DNA from: Terana coerulea
Lineage: Eukaryota; Basidiomycota; Agaricomycetes; Polyporales; Phanerochaetaceae
Direction of reading: 5' to 3'
NCBI GenBank assembly: GCA_024811115.1
Contig: JAKOGH010000244.1
Span: forward strand, 124,001-188,000
DNA length: 64,000 bases
The position numbers and the translations under genes were made by a program. The number at the start of each line of letters is the position of its first letter. Position 1 is the stretch's first letter. Shown one piece after another: positions 24,237 to 36,628 of this stretch. The notes under the pieces are model-generated. The model saw nothing but the letters and a program-made list of their open reading frames with translations. It searched no databases and had not been told where the DNA came from.

Positions 24237-26199
24237 TTAGACTTCATACAGTTTCAGTACGGGCGCACAATTGTAGGACATGGTACTCGCCTTCACGTCA
24301 TATACGTGCAAGGCCCCGTCGGCACCTGCAGTCGCGAATAGGCGGGAGTCAGGGCTGAATGATAGCGTGTATATTGATGCCTGGTGGTCTGAGAAGACCT
24401 TGAGGCAATCTCCGGTCGATGTGTTCCACAGCCTCGACGTGCCGTCGAACGAGGACCTGGTACAAAACCGACTCGTCACAACCTGCAGTTTGCGATGAAG
24501 AGCTAACAACGTACGTTGCCAATATTTCAAATGCTGCCTGGTCGCTGGAAGGACACCATGCGATGCTGCTTACAGTGTCCGTATGTCCTGTAAGTGCGCG
24601 AACCTTATTACTGAAGGTTCGTCCTTGTTTGAGACTCTCGACATCCCATATACGCGCGGTGTGGTCGTCTGAACACGATGCAAGCAACGTTCCGCGGGGA
24701 TTCTTCTTCATCTGGTTGACTTCATGCTCGTGTCCTCTATGACAAACATCAGTAACAAGGTGATTAGAAGTTACCCTTACCTACGTTAGGGTATCGAAAG
24801 GCGTGTCTGCCCCCAGCTTCATGGCATGTATTTTCCCGTCCACACCGCAACTGACAAAGATATCGTTAGTTAACCACTCGACGTCGAGGCAACAACCTAG
24901 GAAGTTCTCAGGAAATGTTGCGAGTGTCATTTAGGGGTGCCTCACGTTCATGAGGTTGGATTTGTTTGAACAGAGTCTTCTTGATTATATCCCATACGCA
25001 AACGGTGCCGTCAAGACTTGCTGTCAGAAGATATTGGCCAGAGGGTGAGAATCTTGTTGCAAATACCGGGCCCTTCTCCACCAACGAATCTTAGCAAGCG
25101 TCGCCAAAGAAGAGTGTATCCAACTACCTTTTGCATGGTCTCCGCGAAATAGAGCTGACCAGAGGAATCCAGTATCCTCAAGTACGTATCGTACGAGCCT
25201 GCCGCTAAGAGTGTACCATCTGGGTTCCACTCCAACGACGTCAGGTCCCCTGATGAATTGGTCATATATGTGAATGTATGCGGGGGCTCTGACGTCGGGA
25301 CGGGCTCGTCGGACGATGGGTCGTGTATATCCCAAACATTGATCACGGTGTCTTTCGAGCTGTGGCGAGTCAGAGCTTAGCTTTAGAATAGTTTGCCAAA
25401 ACGTACCCTGTTCCCAAAAGATTCCTTCGCGCAGGGTTCCATGCACAGACGAAGACCTCTGAGTCGTGTCCCCTTAACAAACCCACAACAGTTTTCTCTT
25501 GGGCACGCGACCGCTTTTCTGACTTGCTGCGTGAAGCGGAAGGGTCATCTACTGCAGTTGTCATTGAAGTTTCGTGACTTCCTGCAGGTTGTTGTTCTTG
25601 GAGGATAAGCCGAGTATAGCATTAAATGCACGTCTTACAGATAAAGCACTACAACACAAGGAGTACGTACGTGCAGTCGACGAAACCATGCTATCAACCT
25701 CCATTTCTTCCGTCCTTGCGCGTTTCTCTTTGTGTCCTTGTTGACTCGGAGGGGGCGTTGTCGCTTTTCGCTTCTCCGCCGAACCGTTGGCCGTAGGCGG
25801 AGGAATTTCGACAGTTGGAGGGGTATGGAATGTTACAGTAGACGGTATACTAGGATCTAGGGCGCATATATGGGGATCAAGGACTGAAAATGGGGCCTTG
25901 CAATTGTTCGTCATCGCGTTTCCCTTCCAATGTGCTTCTGCTTCGCAGTAGAGCAATGCTTTGCTGAGCAGTTCCACGAGTTCGCCGCGAGGTACATGTT
26001 TGCCATAGTGAATAGACTTCTCCAGCTGCCCTTCTGCACGTAGAACGAATGCACTGTGCACGAATCCTAGCAGAGGTAATGTCAAGCGAAAGCATGCGTG
26101 CAGTGGCGCACGAAGTTGCTCACCGGAATCCTGGAAATATGCATGGATCAAGCAGTTAATTTCGTCTGCAGCAATCGTGAATGGGGTGGTTGCGGTCAT
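24237..26199 (-). CDS. TBL1-like LisH and WD40-repeat protein (SIF2-type corepressor subunit)
   Basis: TBL1/TBLR1/Sif2 proteins scaffold histone deacetylase corepressor complexes (SMRT/NCoR or Set3C). The start ATG (26199) opens a LisH motif (ADEINCLIHAYFQDS, then FVHSAFVLRAEGQLE and VPRGELVELLSKALLYCEAE). A linker rich in Pro and Lys contains a likely nuclear signal (KEKRARTEE). The WD40 propeller follows: VVGLLRGHDSEVFVCAWNP, DLTSLEWNPDGTLLAAGSYD, ATRFSPSGQYLLTASLDGTV, LASCSDDHTARIWDVE, LTGHTDTVSSIAWCPSS, and SIYTLSFSPDSRLFATAGAD near the end. The stop TAA ends at 24237. About seven short introns are needed. It is divergently transcribed from the DCAF11-like gene. Medium risk that individual exon ends differ from my reading. 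Confidence 0.87.
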
Positions 26200-26558
26200 A
26201 GTTAAGCCGGGGGAAGGAATTAGAGAATTACTGAACGTAGAGCATAGAGGGGTTGTGAGGGAGTGAAGGTACAAACCAACTACGAGTGGCAGATGTGGCG
26301 GGAATTGTGGCGGTTGCAATCGGCGATTCAAATTGCCCATCTCCGCGATAAACTCGGAGCCTCGGGGCTTCATCTTATCAAGCAAGTCCGTCATAGGGAA
26401 TCAGGATTCCGTCGTCCCGACGCCGATCACCCCACGCCAGCAGCCGGCTTGCTCAGCACATAACTCTCCGGATGAAACCCGGCCGGCTTTCTCTCGTTCC
26501 ATCTCTGGCCTACCCCTGGGCCTGGTTGCTGCTGAACGTCGCAGAGTAATCGCATGTG
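26200..26558. promoter_or_regulatory. Short shared promoter between two divergent WD40 genes
   Basis: Only 359 bp separate the start codons of the TBL1-like gene (-) and the DCAF11-like gene (+), so both promoters must lie or overlap here. I see no clear TATA box. The assignment rests on gene geometry alone. Confidence 0.5.
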
Positions 26559-29127
26559 ATGTCTGGTCTATACTTTCCAAGCGATGATCAGGACCAAGAT
26601 GCCCCTGCAATTATGCCCCCTCAAGACATCATAAGAGGTCAGTATGTTCATCTGAGGCGCGCTTCCCATTCAAATAATCATCTACTTGTGTATTTTGTAG
26701 TCATGTTGGAACTCTCACGCAGAGGGGTATTGCGTACTCCTGGGCAATGGGGAAACGTACGTGCCGAAGAGCAGGGTGCGCAGGCCACGGCAACCGACGG
26801 CGAAGTGAGCCGTGTACTGGCAGAGCTTATCCGTGATGGAACCATAGAAGTCGACGAGGACGACGGCGATGAGGATTATGTGGACGAGGAAGAAGGAGAA
26901 GAGGATGATGAAGAAGCCGACGATTTGGATATGGAGGACGACGATGAAGTGGAATATCTTGGTTATCACCCGCTCCAAGGCCAGCGACAGCAAGGACGGT
27001 GGACTCATGCACCAGTCACAGAGCCGAAACAAGAGGGACTGGAACTCTTGTTCAATGGGGAGTTCGGCAGAATTCAGCACCAGTTACGTACTCGTAACAA
27101 AGCCGGTAGTGTCGCCAAAGCACTGCTCAACCGAAGCTCCAAAATAAGACCTCCATACAGGGAGGATGTTGCTACCGTATGTGGAAATATTGGGCATTAC
27201 ACGTGGTTAGCTGATAATAGCTTAGGACGTGGTACCAAACACGGATGGCACCGCCGTCGCCAGCTACAGGGCCAATGCATACGTTGGGCAATACTCCTCA
27301 GGTACCGTACCCAATTGACGCGCATGAGGATCCACTGGAATTAATGTGCATCCTCACTTATAGATTCGGCATTCTATTATACATGTGTACGAGGTGTGTT
27401 TGTCCCCTCTCTCCCCCGCATGGTCTCGTTAACTACATCACAATCCTCTTTTTAAGACTTTCGTCTCCATGTGTATGACACAACCGCTCCCATCCAGCCA
27501 ATGACACCACGTCCGGTCCCCAGTCGATACGGCATGCTACATGGCGAACACGATACATCCATGAAGGTTATCAAGACTATTAGTGCCCAATCTTCGGGCT
27601 GGACAATTACGGATTCTCATCTGAGCCCGGACAATCAGAGGTATGGATAGTCCTTCTTAACAGCCCCGGCATCAAGGAGGTGCTAACGCTAGTTGCTACC
27701 CTTAAGGATGATATATGCCTCTGTGGTACGTTTCTCCGACTTCATAACAGACAGGTGTTGACTAGTCGTCGTTGAGCGCAGTCGAATATCGTCTACATGG
27801 CGTCCACCACAGACTCATCAGCGGTGCAAATACCGATTGACTTCGCAGATAATCCGCGCCGAGACGCGCAATACGGATATGATAGCGACTTCGGCGTATG
27901 GAGTTGTAAATTCTCGGCTGACGGGAACGAAGTGATCGGCGGCGGCACCGAGATGGTCTTCGGTAAGTACACGTCTGGTTTCGGAATGTAATAGTGATGG
28001 TTCATTTTGGCATCTTAGTGTACGATTTGTTGGCTGACAGGCGCACCGTCAAAATCAAGGCTCACGACGATGACATCAATACTTGTTGCTGGGCTGATAC
28101 GGCATCCGGGAACGTTCTCGTCAGTGGTTCCGACGATACGTTCCTGAAGGTCTGGTACGTGCAAAATCGATCCTTACCAGAGTCTACACTCAAACGCATT
28201 CTTAGGGATCGCAGATCGCTAGGGTCATCTCCAAAGCCATCAGGCGTGTTGATAGGACACACTGAGGGCATAACATACGTCTCTGCTAAGGGAGACGGGC
28301 GTTATGTCATCTCCAACGGCAAGGACCAAGTTCTGCGGCTATGGGACTTACGCAAGATGCGCAGTAACCTTGAGTTTGATCAAGTCAGGCGTACTCACTA
28401 CGGCATTCCACATTACGACTATCGGTAGGTATACGGTGCACACAGTCCGCCAAATGTGTAGAGGCTGATACATTATTGATAGCCGTCAAGAGTATCCGAA
28501 GCCAAGGTTCAAGGAACATCCGTTGGATTGCAGCGTCATGAATTACACTGGCCATGAAGTGTTACGAACTCTCATTCGGTGCCACTTCAGTCCTGCAGAA
28601 ACTACGGGCCAACAGTACATATACTCTGGTAGTGCCAATGGACGCATTCACGTACGTCAATCCGGACACATTAGCTGCTTCAGTACCTTAATGCGTTGTC
28701 ATCTTCTAGATATGGTCGCTCGACGGTCAAGTAGTTCAGGTGCTTGACCGTACCGGTTCACTTCCAATGTCGTTCGATCCGTCCGAGCCACAGCAGGTCC
28801 AGAGGCACCACCCCCAACGGAGGATATGTGTTCGAGATGTCAGCTGGCACTCGCAGGTGAGTAGCACCGTTGAGCTCCAGTGAACGCCGTGTTCATCGTC
28901 GTGCCCTACAGCAACCTATCCTTATGAGCGCTGGATGGCTCGGTGGCAGCGGCTGGGGTGGGACAGAATCCAGCGTTATCGCACGCCATGAGTGGAAGGG
29001 CTTGAACAAGATGCGCTACCAGCTCAAAGATTACGTCGAGCAGCAGCAGTCTGAGAGAACGGAGCGTGCGCAGAGGCGTGCCGCAGCCATGCCTGGAGCA
29101 TTCCACACGGATATGGACGACGAGTGA
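26559..29127 (+). CDS. DCAF11/WDR23/LEC14B-like WD40 substrate receptor of CUL4-DDB1
   Basis: The family feeds substrates to CUL4-DDB1 ubiquitin ligases. The start ATG is 26559 (MSGLYFPSDDQDQDAP). An intron near 26637-26699 joins the first exon to VMLELSRRGVLRTPGQWGN. A strongly acidic run follows at about 26850-26960, then the family signature ELLFNGEFGRIQHQL and GSVAKALLNRSSKIRPPYRE. WD40 repeats follow: VKTIS-type blade GWTITDSHLSPDNQRMIYAS, VWSCKFSADGNEVIGGG, DINTCCWADTASGNVLVSGS, GITYVSAKGDGRYVISNGKD (ending LRLWDLRKMRSN), HFSPAETTGQQYIYSGSANG and IWSLDGQVVQVLDR. The C-terminus ends in MPGAFHTDMDDE. About ten short introns interrupt the frame. Identity is confident; a few exon boundaries are approximate. 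Confidence 0.87.
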
Positions 29128-29523
29128 AGTCCACCAAGATAGAAGGGTGCCAACATACTGGGACCTGTACAGTGTTGCGACCATGTATCAGTAGTAGAGG
29201 AGCCTTTGTTGTACGATTATACGCCTGCTTGATGTTGCCGCACCCTGCGCGTGATACTGCGCGGTGATTGGGATAGTGCTCCTCTCATTCCCTCCCATTC
29301 ATGCTCTTTGGATTCTCTTCCACCCGCACTACTCGCAGTCGACAATGCTGCGCCGCAGATCCCGGTACTCATACTGACTCAGATAGAGACATATCAGCAT
29401 TGTTAACATTCCCCATGCAGGGACCTTATATATGGGTAAGCTGTACGATAGAGGCAGTGCCCACCTGTCATCGCTCCTGATTGAACAGCGCCGAGCCTCT
29501 CCTGATATACTACAGCCCTTGGG

Positions 29524-30522
29524 ATGCATCTCAGCCCGACTGAAACATCTCTCAACATGCAACTCCCATCTCCCTCGGCTACAGACCTCGCCGCCTACGG
29601 CTTCCCTCCCGGGTACTTCGTTATCAAGAACGCTGCTACAAACAGGTTACTCGACGTCGAGTCCGACTTGGTGGAAGATGGCACACCACTCATTCTCTAC
29701 AACGAGACGGAGACATCTCTGGTAGAAGGCTAGTTACATCCTGTAGTCTTCGGTACGGAATACTAATGAAGTATTCATGTAGATATGAGGAAGCCTGAGT
29801 CGAATAACCAGGTAGACATCATGTTCATCTCCTATGCTGTTGACTAAGACCTGGCTCGTCGAAGGTCTTCTTCATTGATAGCTCTGGCGCTCTATGTTCT
29901 AGGTCATCCGGGCATGCCATTGATGTCGAGAGTGCGTGGATCGTACTTGCCTGCTGTCGAAAGGGCTCACTCCTAGTATCCAGACGAAAAGCTGGTAGTA
30001 CGCCACCGTCGCCCCGTCTCTCTGCCATTTCCAAACGCTTATTCTCATCCTCTCCCTCGATTCGCTTACGACCCAGCGACAGGCTTTATCACCGTGACCT
30101 TCTCGGCAGACCCTGCCTACCCTTCGCCTTCAGATAGCAGCGCCGCTTGGAAGGACAAGATCTACATCATGACTGGCATTCCTCTGCGCAAGCCTCGTTC
30201 AATCATAGATGACGCCTCTGCGCTGCTGTCCAGCGCCGTCGCGGCGCCGTTTTCTCTATGGTCTGGACATGCCGCGAAGACGGAGACTCGGCCGGACGAA
30301 GTCTTCAGCAGCGGCGAATTCGAGCTCAGAGAGGACGAGATCTTAGAGACGGAACGGTCGGAGGAAGGCGAGGTAGACGATTCGCCCGAGAAGTACCGCA
30401 ACGTCCGTGTGGTAGGCATAGCCAAGGAGGACGAGCAAGTTATCGGAGAGAAGGCCAAGGCTAGGCGGCAGTGGATTGTGTACCCGCTGAGAAGTGTCAG
30501 AAGTCGTACCGGAGCTGTGTGA
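29524..30522 (+). CDS. Conserved basidiomycete protein with ricin-B-like N-terminal repeats
   Basis: The N-terminus has beta-trefoil-like repeats: PPGYFVIKNAATNRLLDVES, DGTPLILYNETETSLVE, VFFIDSSGALCSRSSGHAID, then LVVRHRRPVSLPFPNAYSHP and a second domain starting RFAYDPATGFITVTFSADP. The C-terminal half is acidic (EREDEIL-type residues, SEEGEVDDSPEKYRNVRV) and ends in RSVRSRTGAV. There is no signal peptide, so it is probably cytosolic. Sugar binding is only a guess from the fold. Introns: 29729-29782 starts with GC rather than GT; another runs from about 29811 to the VFFID exon; a third lies between about 29930 and 29982. The start may be 29524 or the in-frame ATG at 29557. Confidence 0.68.
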
Positions 30523-31332
30523 GCAGAGCCAGATGATGGTAACAGTCCGTAATTGTATAATAGCGTATTTATGGTGCTCCGTAGTTAGGATGAGTGCATG
30601 AGTGCTTCAACAGTGTTATTAGGGGTTCGGAGAAAAGCAAACATGAGCCAAACTTACAGGTTGCTGATGGATCTGTACACGTATATAAAGGGGCGTGTGG
30701 ATATGAACCGGGGCCCTGTTCCAACTCCTGCAGCCAGTGAGTAACAAAAACATTGCGATTTTCGACTCCCTGGCAGTGAGCTTTCATGCAGGTGCAACGG
30801 GAGGCGGCAAATCCAAAGTACGCGCTAATGGAAACGCGAACTTAATAGTAAACGACCACACCATGGTTGGGCGGCGTGCGCCCACCGATCTCCTTGTTGA
30901 AGTCTCCTCTAATGCGCTTGGAATAATTCAAGACCGTTCTCTTCTGGCCATACGTTGTGGTGAGATGGCTCGGATATCACGAGCTAGGACGCCACTTCTC
31001 GGTGGGTTGTCGATACACACATGTCACCGATGGAGGGTGGTTGCGCTACTTACAATGACCTGGATGAAGTACAAACGGGCAGGAGGCGGACGTTTCTTCT
31101 ATTGATGGTGATTTACTAGATGACGACTCACAGGAGAGCAAAGACGGGGAGAATGACGGGTAGGGACGACGTATAATTTGATGCCCTGGATGTGACGGAT
31201 AGAGGTTAAGATATATGTACGACGTCATCATTATTCACTTGCCCTAGGGGCAAGGGACCAAGTGTAGAATTATGTAGTGGGTCATACCATGTCGCAATGG
31301 TGTACATTAGCCAACATGTGCAATATACACTC
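30523..31332. other. Intergenic region between two tail-to-tail genes
   Basis: About 810 bp of 3' flanking DNA. A TATA-like string lies near 30683-30690 and a 122-codon frame follows at 30737-31105. That frame has no domain, codon pattern or splice support, so it is not called. Confidence 0.4.
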
Positions 31333-32997
31333 CTATGCAGAAGCTGCCACTGGCTCCTCAATTTGCGACGGTGTCGGTGTGGGCATGTCCTTCCCAGAGA
31401 CAAGTGATGGTATGGGCATCCGCAAGTCATTCGAAGGCGCCAGCGGCGCAAGAAGCAATGACGGGTCGGGCGAGCGGCTTGTGATTGGTGTCTTCAACTC
31501 GTACAGATCCTGAGACGATACGGAAGCCCCGGACTGTGTGTTTTCCCGCTCGGTGGTGTCGCTGACAACGGTCGCAGATGTCGCTACAGTTTCAGCTGAG
31601 CACAGGTCGTCTGCAAACCGCGGTGTCCGTCCGTCGCGGGACTCGATCGCGCGAACAATGTCCTCGAATTCTTGCTCGCCCGTCCAGGGCCCAAGCAGCT
31701 CCTCGACGCCGTCGTAACCCTTGGCTGCGACGATGGCACCACGGACCGCGTTGTTGCCCCCTCTGGTACCCACGACGTGCTCGCCTTTGAACTGACTCGT
31801 GCAGAACTTTGTTGAAGCCCAGTGGTTGTCCAGGTATTTGCACTGACAAATCCAAGCGGCTTTAGCATGCGATGTCGGTATGGTTTGTACAGAGACTACT
31901 CACAAGTCGGACATAAGAGGGTATGAATGTTGTCTCCAGATCGGTCAAAGGTTTTGGTGAGAAGCACGTCGGGTTTGCCTCCGCGGCGGTGGCGATCATG
32001 GTGGAATGTGCACCTACAAATGGAGTGAGCATATATCCCGAGTTTTTCATGTCATTTGGCGACGCACCAGTGAGATTCCGTATCCGCTTGGAGTCCTCAT
32101 AACTCAAACAATCACCGTTCTCAATGACAGCCACGTCCTTACCCAACCCTTTCACGAATTCAACAATCCCCTTCAGCCGATGCACAAGGGCAGCTTCTCT
32201 AGGCCGCATATTCCGCGTCCGACAATGAATGGTGAGACAGTTGATGCCAGTATTGACGATTCGTTCGACAAGTTTCATCGGTGTCCTGCTGATCGGGCAG
32301 GAGTCGGATCTTGGCAGAAATACTGATTTCTGGAGGCATGGCTTGTCGGAGCGCAGTGAGAATCGAACATAGGAGGTCCGGGTTTGTCAACAGCGCGGCA
32401 CCCATTCCTGCGTGCGTTGAGAATGGTTTGGGGCAACCGCAGTTCAGGTCTATCCCAGCGACGTCATGCATGACCTCCTTCGCGGCTTGGACGGCTATTT
32501 CTGGGTCGGCGGAGCCCATTTGGTAAATGAGGAAAGGCTTCTCAATGGGATGAGTGGTGAAAATAGCCTTCGACTTGCCCATCCAGGAAACGACGCCAGT
32601 TACAGCTACAGGACAGTTGATAATCACGCATAGCGGACAATAATGTTGAGACGTACGGTCTATCACTCTCTGTGTATGTAGAACTGCCTTGTCGACAATC
32701 TCAGGACCCCACACAAGCTTCGCGCCGTGTTTGAGTGCAAACAGCCGGGTGGGTACTGTAGCAAGTTGTTCAGTATTCGCCAGTGTGCGATAAACGGAGA
32801 TACATACAAGCACCCGACCTGACCATAGGAGCCAACATAACACCATTTCGATAATCGTCCGGTGTGAGGGGCAAATAGTCGAGTTTTCTACGCTTGGAAG
32901 CGCGAGGCTCGGAGGTGCTTGGAGAAGGGGAGCGACGGACAAGTTTACTATTGGTGGTCATTCTGCGGACCCAGGGTAGTACTGAGGCAAAACGCAT
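31333..32997 (-). CDS. tRNA-dihydrouridine(20) synthase, DUS2/Smm1 type
   Basis: FMN enzyme that reduces uridine to dihydrouridine in tRNA D-loops. From ATG 32997: a basic head with KRRKLDY, then VMLAPMVRSGAC, PTRLFALKHGAKLVWGPEIV, and the active-site region GIDLNCGCPKPFSTHAGMGA, whose cysteine is the usual general acid. Then SISAKIRLLPDQQDT, ERIVNTGINCLTIHCRTRN and VIENGDCLSYEDSKRI. After an intron at about 32015-32067 the FMN-site stretch AHSTMIATAAEANPTCFS follows. The C-terminal part has YDGVEELLGPWTGEQEF and a Ser/Pro-rich tail ending EEPVAASA. A one-base shift near 32279 (ACCG|ATG) breaks the frame between DQQDT and KLVERIV. It is not at a homopolymer, so it could be an error or a real lesion. 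Confidence 0.85.
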
Positions 32998-33367
32998 GGA
33001 CTGCGGGTAGTAGAGATATACCTGCGACAGCCTAACAAGTTACGCTATATCCCTAAGCCCGAGCTGAAACTCTTTATGGGGCGTGGGCCTGGGGGCTCGA
33101 AGGCGGGGGGAGCACTATGGCAGAAAGAGTCAAAGCTTTGGACAAGCCCCGGCGTCGGCGCCGTCGGGGACTTATGGGCGCCTATAAATTCCTCCACGTG
33201 GCGCGGACCGGTCAAAGTTCGGCACTTGTTTACGCATTTGGAAGGTGCGTAAGATGGTCAGCCAGGTGTCAGCCCTTGAGGGGTACACAGGATGAACGCA
33301 GCAGGATTAATGTCCTGACTTATACCTGCCCAACTTCCACGCGTCTCTCATCTTCAGCACTCAAAAT

Positions 33368-33990
33368 ATGGCCGAGAAGCAAATTAAACAGCTCGAAAAG
33401 CTATTCGCAACAGAGGCCAAAGCGGATGAACGAAAGCTGGAGCATGCCATCCATGACTTGCAGAAGGTGGAGAAGCTTCATCAAAAGAGTATCAAGGTAT
33501 AGTCAACGCTGTAACGCTGCGACGGCCGCTCATTATGGGGCAAAACAGGTGTCAGAAAAGGCAGAAAAAGCCTATAAAAAGCTGGGCGGGAGGCGAACAA
33601 GACATTGAAAGCTTTACATAGTGTGGAGAAGAAGTACAATGATGCTGTGACCAACCAAGAGCAGGCGGCCAGGAATGCCATGGTAAGTCAACAAATAAAT
33701 AAAGTTGGCACGCAGATGTGACGGCATTATTACAGGAGAAAGCACAAAGAGAGAACTTAGAGGAGCAGGATTTGCAGCAGAGGCACAGCCAGATAGACGC
33801 AGCATTCACCGTATTTCACCAGAACGAGGTATGTAGAGGCAGTAAGCTGATAAGTCGATCATACCATGACTTACCACTTTTCGTATAGAAATCGCGATTC
33901 CAAAAGCGTGCGTCCATAATCAGCAGTATGGAAGGTCCCATATTTAAGCAGGGGGGAGAGTGGGACTGTCGCCGGGCAGGCTGTCGTTGA
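33368..33990 (+). CDS. Small coiled-coil protein, unknown function
   Basis: Start ATG at 33368 (MAEKQIKQLEKLFATEAKAD). Nearly the whole product is charged helix: ERKLEHAIHDLQKVEKLHQK, VSEKAEKAYKK, LHSVEKKYNDAVTNQEQAA, EKAQRENLEEQDLQQRHSQI. The heptad-like spacing indicates a coiled coil. Introns: about 33500-33548, 33682-33735 and 33830-33889, all GT-AG. A one-base shift at the G run near 33585 separates KAYKKLG from EANKTLKAL and is probably an error. The last exon ends at the TGA at 33990, with less typical sequence, so the true 3' end may differ. Transcribed divergently from the DUS2 gene, 370 bp away. Confidence 0.55.
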
Positions 33991-34288
33991 CTCGGAGGGA
34001 GGTGGTGCTCCGGGAACCGAGCCTTGAACAATCGCTGGACTGTTTTGATACTTATTCTTCTATTTTCCGGTATTTTTGTGAGATCTATCAAATGCGAGAT
34101 ATCCCAGTGCTCACACACGCAAGTGGGATGATGGTCGAAGCAAAGCTCACGAAAGTCACTGGGTCACAGTAGTTACGTAGTAAGTAACGGCCTTTGTGGC
34201 GCGCGCGCCAAACGCCGCAATTGCACGGCGCGTCGCGGTGTCGGCGGCTTTTGCTTCTTCACCATCACCTCCGCTCAGCCAACCCTTC

Positions 34289-36526
34289 ATGTCCACTCCT
34301 CTCAAGCCTATCGAACCCAAGACGCCTAGATGGGAGCCATCAGCAGATCCGAGCTCCATACATGTTCCCGGGCTGGATGTCACTGCTTCTGTTAACGACC
34401 AGATTGAGCAAATTGAGCAACTCATAACCATCAAACTCCAGGTGCTCTTCTTTGCTTCTTCCATCTGTATCTAGGTCTTACACTATTGGTATTTCCAGAA
34501 TGTGGATGCAAACTTCTCCAAGCTGCAACAAGTCATGGCGAACAGGATATTGCCAGCTGTGAAGCGATACGCGGTGGGAACTGAACCAGTGAGGGAGGCC
34601 GCGAAGGTACGTGACATGAATATTGAAATCTCACGCGTTTTCGCTTACGGGAACCAGTTCTGGGTTACATTCTTTGAGCAAGCGGCGCAGATACGCGTAC
34701 CTACCTATGAAGACTTCAACTCTGAGAATGACGCCCAAACCGAGGAAGAAGCAGAGTCTGAGGCAACTTCAGAACATCAAGACGCAGGAGCTTCCCAGGA
34801 GAACTCGGTACACTCACAGTTCTTTTACTCCTGATGCAACGCCCTCGGAAGCGTCGTTCATGCCTGGGCATGCAGCCATGGCCTCCACACCCGCAACTGC
34901 GCGACACCGGTCACAGAACGACACATTCCTCAGTCAAGACCAAGCGCCTTCGTGGTCCGCCTCGCTCGAGTCTCCATTGGTCCGGCTAGACAGGGAGATT
35001 CAGAGTCTGGGTGAAGACGATGGATATTCCGTGGCTTCCTCCTCGATGGCACACCAAGCACGTTACGACGAGACACAAGATGTTACCCAGCGACAAGTTT
35101 CTGCACCTTCGGTCGAACACTCCTTACAAAGGGACGTTTCTTACGCGGACAAAGGGAAGGGTAAAGGTAAAGAGCCAGCACAACCACTTCTCCAGGGTGT
35201 CCTACGTCGTAACATCGATACGTCAACGGCCAATATTCGCAACCCCAGAACCGTTTCACCATTGAAACCCGAAAGGTAGAACACCGAATATCAAAGCGAA
35301 AAACCCATACCTTCCTTCTGACGCGAATCCCTCCGACTGGAAGGGTGTGGTTGATCTGAAGGACCCATCCGTTGCTACACCACGAAAGACTCCTAGAAGG
35401 CCACGCTTCGCAGGCCCGTCCTCGACGAAACGGTCGACCACACCACGCATTGATCGCGACCTCGACCTAGACGACGACATTGACGCGAGCTTGGGCATGT
35501 CTCCACCCATCATGATGGATTTCGCTCGCCTTCCCAAAGCCGCGCCGACACCGAAGCTCGGACGCACGCCGAGGAAGCAGGCTGCTGAGCGTATCATGAA
35601 GAATCTTGTGGATGTCGAGAAGCGGCTACCTGGAAGCTCCAAGGCGCCATCCGGTTCAGCGTACGGCGGTGGTGGCGCTTTCTCCAGACCTGGGGTGGCA
35701 GGAGCGGGTACCGTCGAGTCAAGCTTGACGTCTGTGCCGACCCCGCCTTCGATGTCGCGATATAACCGGAACCCCATACCCACCGGCGTCTGAGATTAGC
35801 AGTAGTCTGGCGGACGCAAGTCTCGAAAGCATGATGCGGCGGGTTGGGCTGACCGGCTACGACTACAAACCGAAGCCCGGGGGTGTAGAGAACATATCAT
35901 CCATTTCCAGCACCATCCCTTCCGTGCCCTCTGGGGCAAACACATGGGCGAGGCAGAACCAACCGCCAGCCTCTTCTGCGTCTGCCGTCGAAGAGCCCGA
36001 GACGCCGCAGCCGCCCGTGTTCAACTTCTCTCGACTGGTCGACGACGAGCTGACGCACCCGAACGAGCAGCTGCAAGATGACGATGACTCTACGGACTCA
36101 GACTTCGACGACGCGAACAACACTGCGAACCCATCCGCGGCGTTCTTGTTAGCGTCGCAGGGCCGAGAGTTCGACTCGGACGACTCGTTCTCGTCTCGCG
36201 GGTCAAGCGACTCCCTGGACGAGGACGGCGGGGAAGCCGAGGTCGTGCACCCGTTCGCGCGCGCCATGTCCGCGCAGCAGGAAGACGACGGCTTCGACGA
36301 CGACTCGTTTGATGACCCAAATTACGGCGACGGTGTCGAGTCGACGCAGGAGGAGACGCTGTTCGGCGTGCCGCCTGCGCAGCGGCTGGCACACGCGCAG
36401 GCAAGGATGTCGGAGGCGAACTTCAGGATGATGGGTGAGGAACTGTTGCAGGATACAATAGGAATTGGAGCGCAGATGCAGCAGGCGGGGAGAGTGGATG
36501 AGACTCCAACGCCTTGGATGCGGTAA
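34289..36526 (+). CDS. ASK1: DASH/Dam1 complex subunit ASK1
   Basis: ASK1 is part of the DASH ring that couples kinetochores to spindle microtubules. The conserved N-terminal domain is clear: GLDVTASVNDQIEQIEQLIT, NVDANFSKLQQVMANRILPA, VKRYAVGTEPVREAAK, FWVTFFEQAAQIRVPTYEDF, split by introns near 34441-34499 and 34608-34658. The rest is a long, low-complexity Ser/Pro/Asp region with ATPRKTPRRPRF-type basic patches and SESMMRRVGLTGYDYKP-like sequence, expected to carry Cdk/Mps1 sites. It ends ETPTPWMR. One-base shifts near 35276 (AAAGG) and 35785 (CCACCGG) break the frame and probably reflect errors. The start ATG 34289 follows TTC and matches the conserved STPLKPIEPKTPRWEPS; an upstream in-frame codon at 34196 gives a longer, less likely form. 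Confidence 0.87.
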
Positions 36527-36628
36527 ACCATTGGTAGATCACAAGCCGTATGTGTTACGCTACTATTAAACCCATCCTATCTCACGCCATAATCCCGTAG
36601 AGCACAGTACTGAACCGTTGCTCTTCTT

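Noticed and set aside
30737..31105. 122-codon plus-strand frame after a TATA-like string
   Set aside because: No recognisable domain or codon bias; not enough to call a gene.
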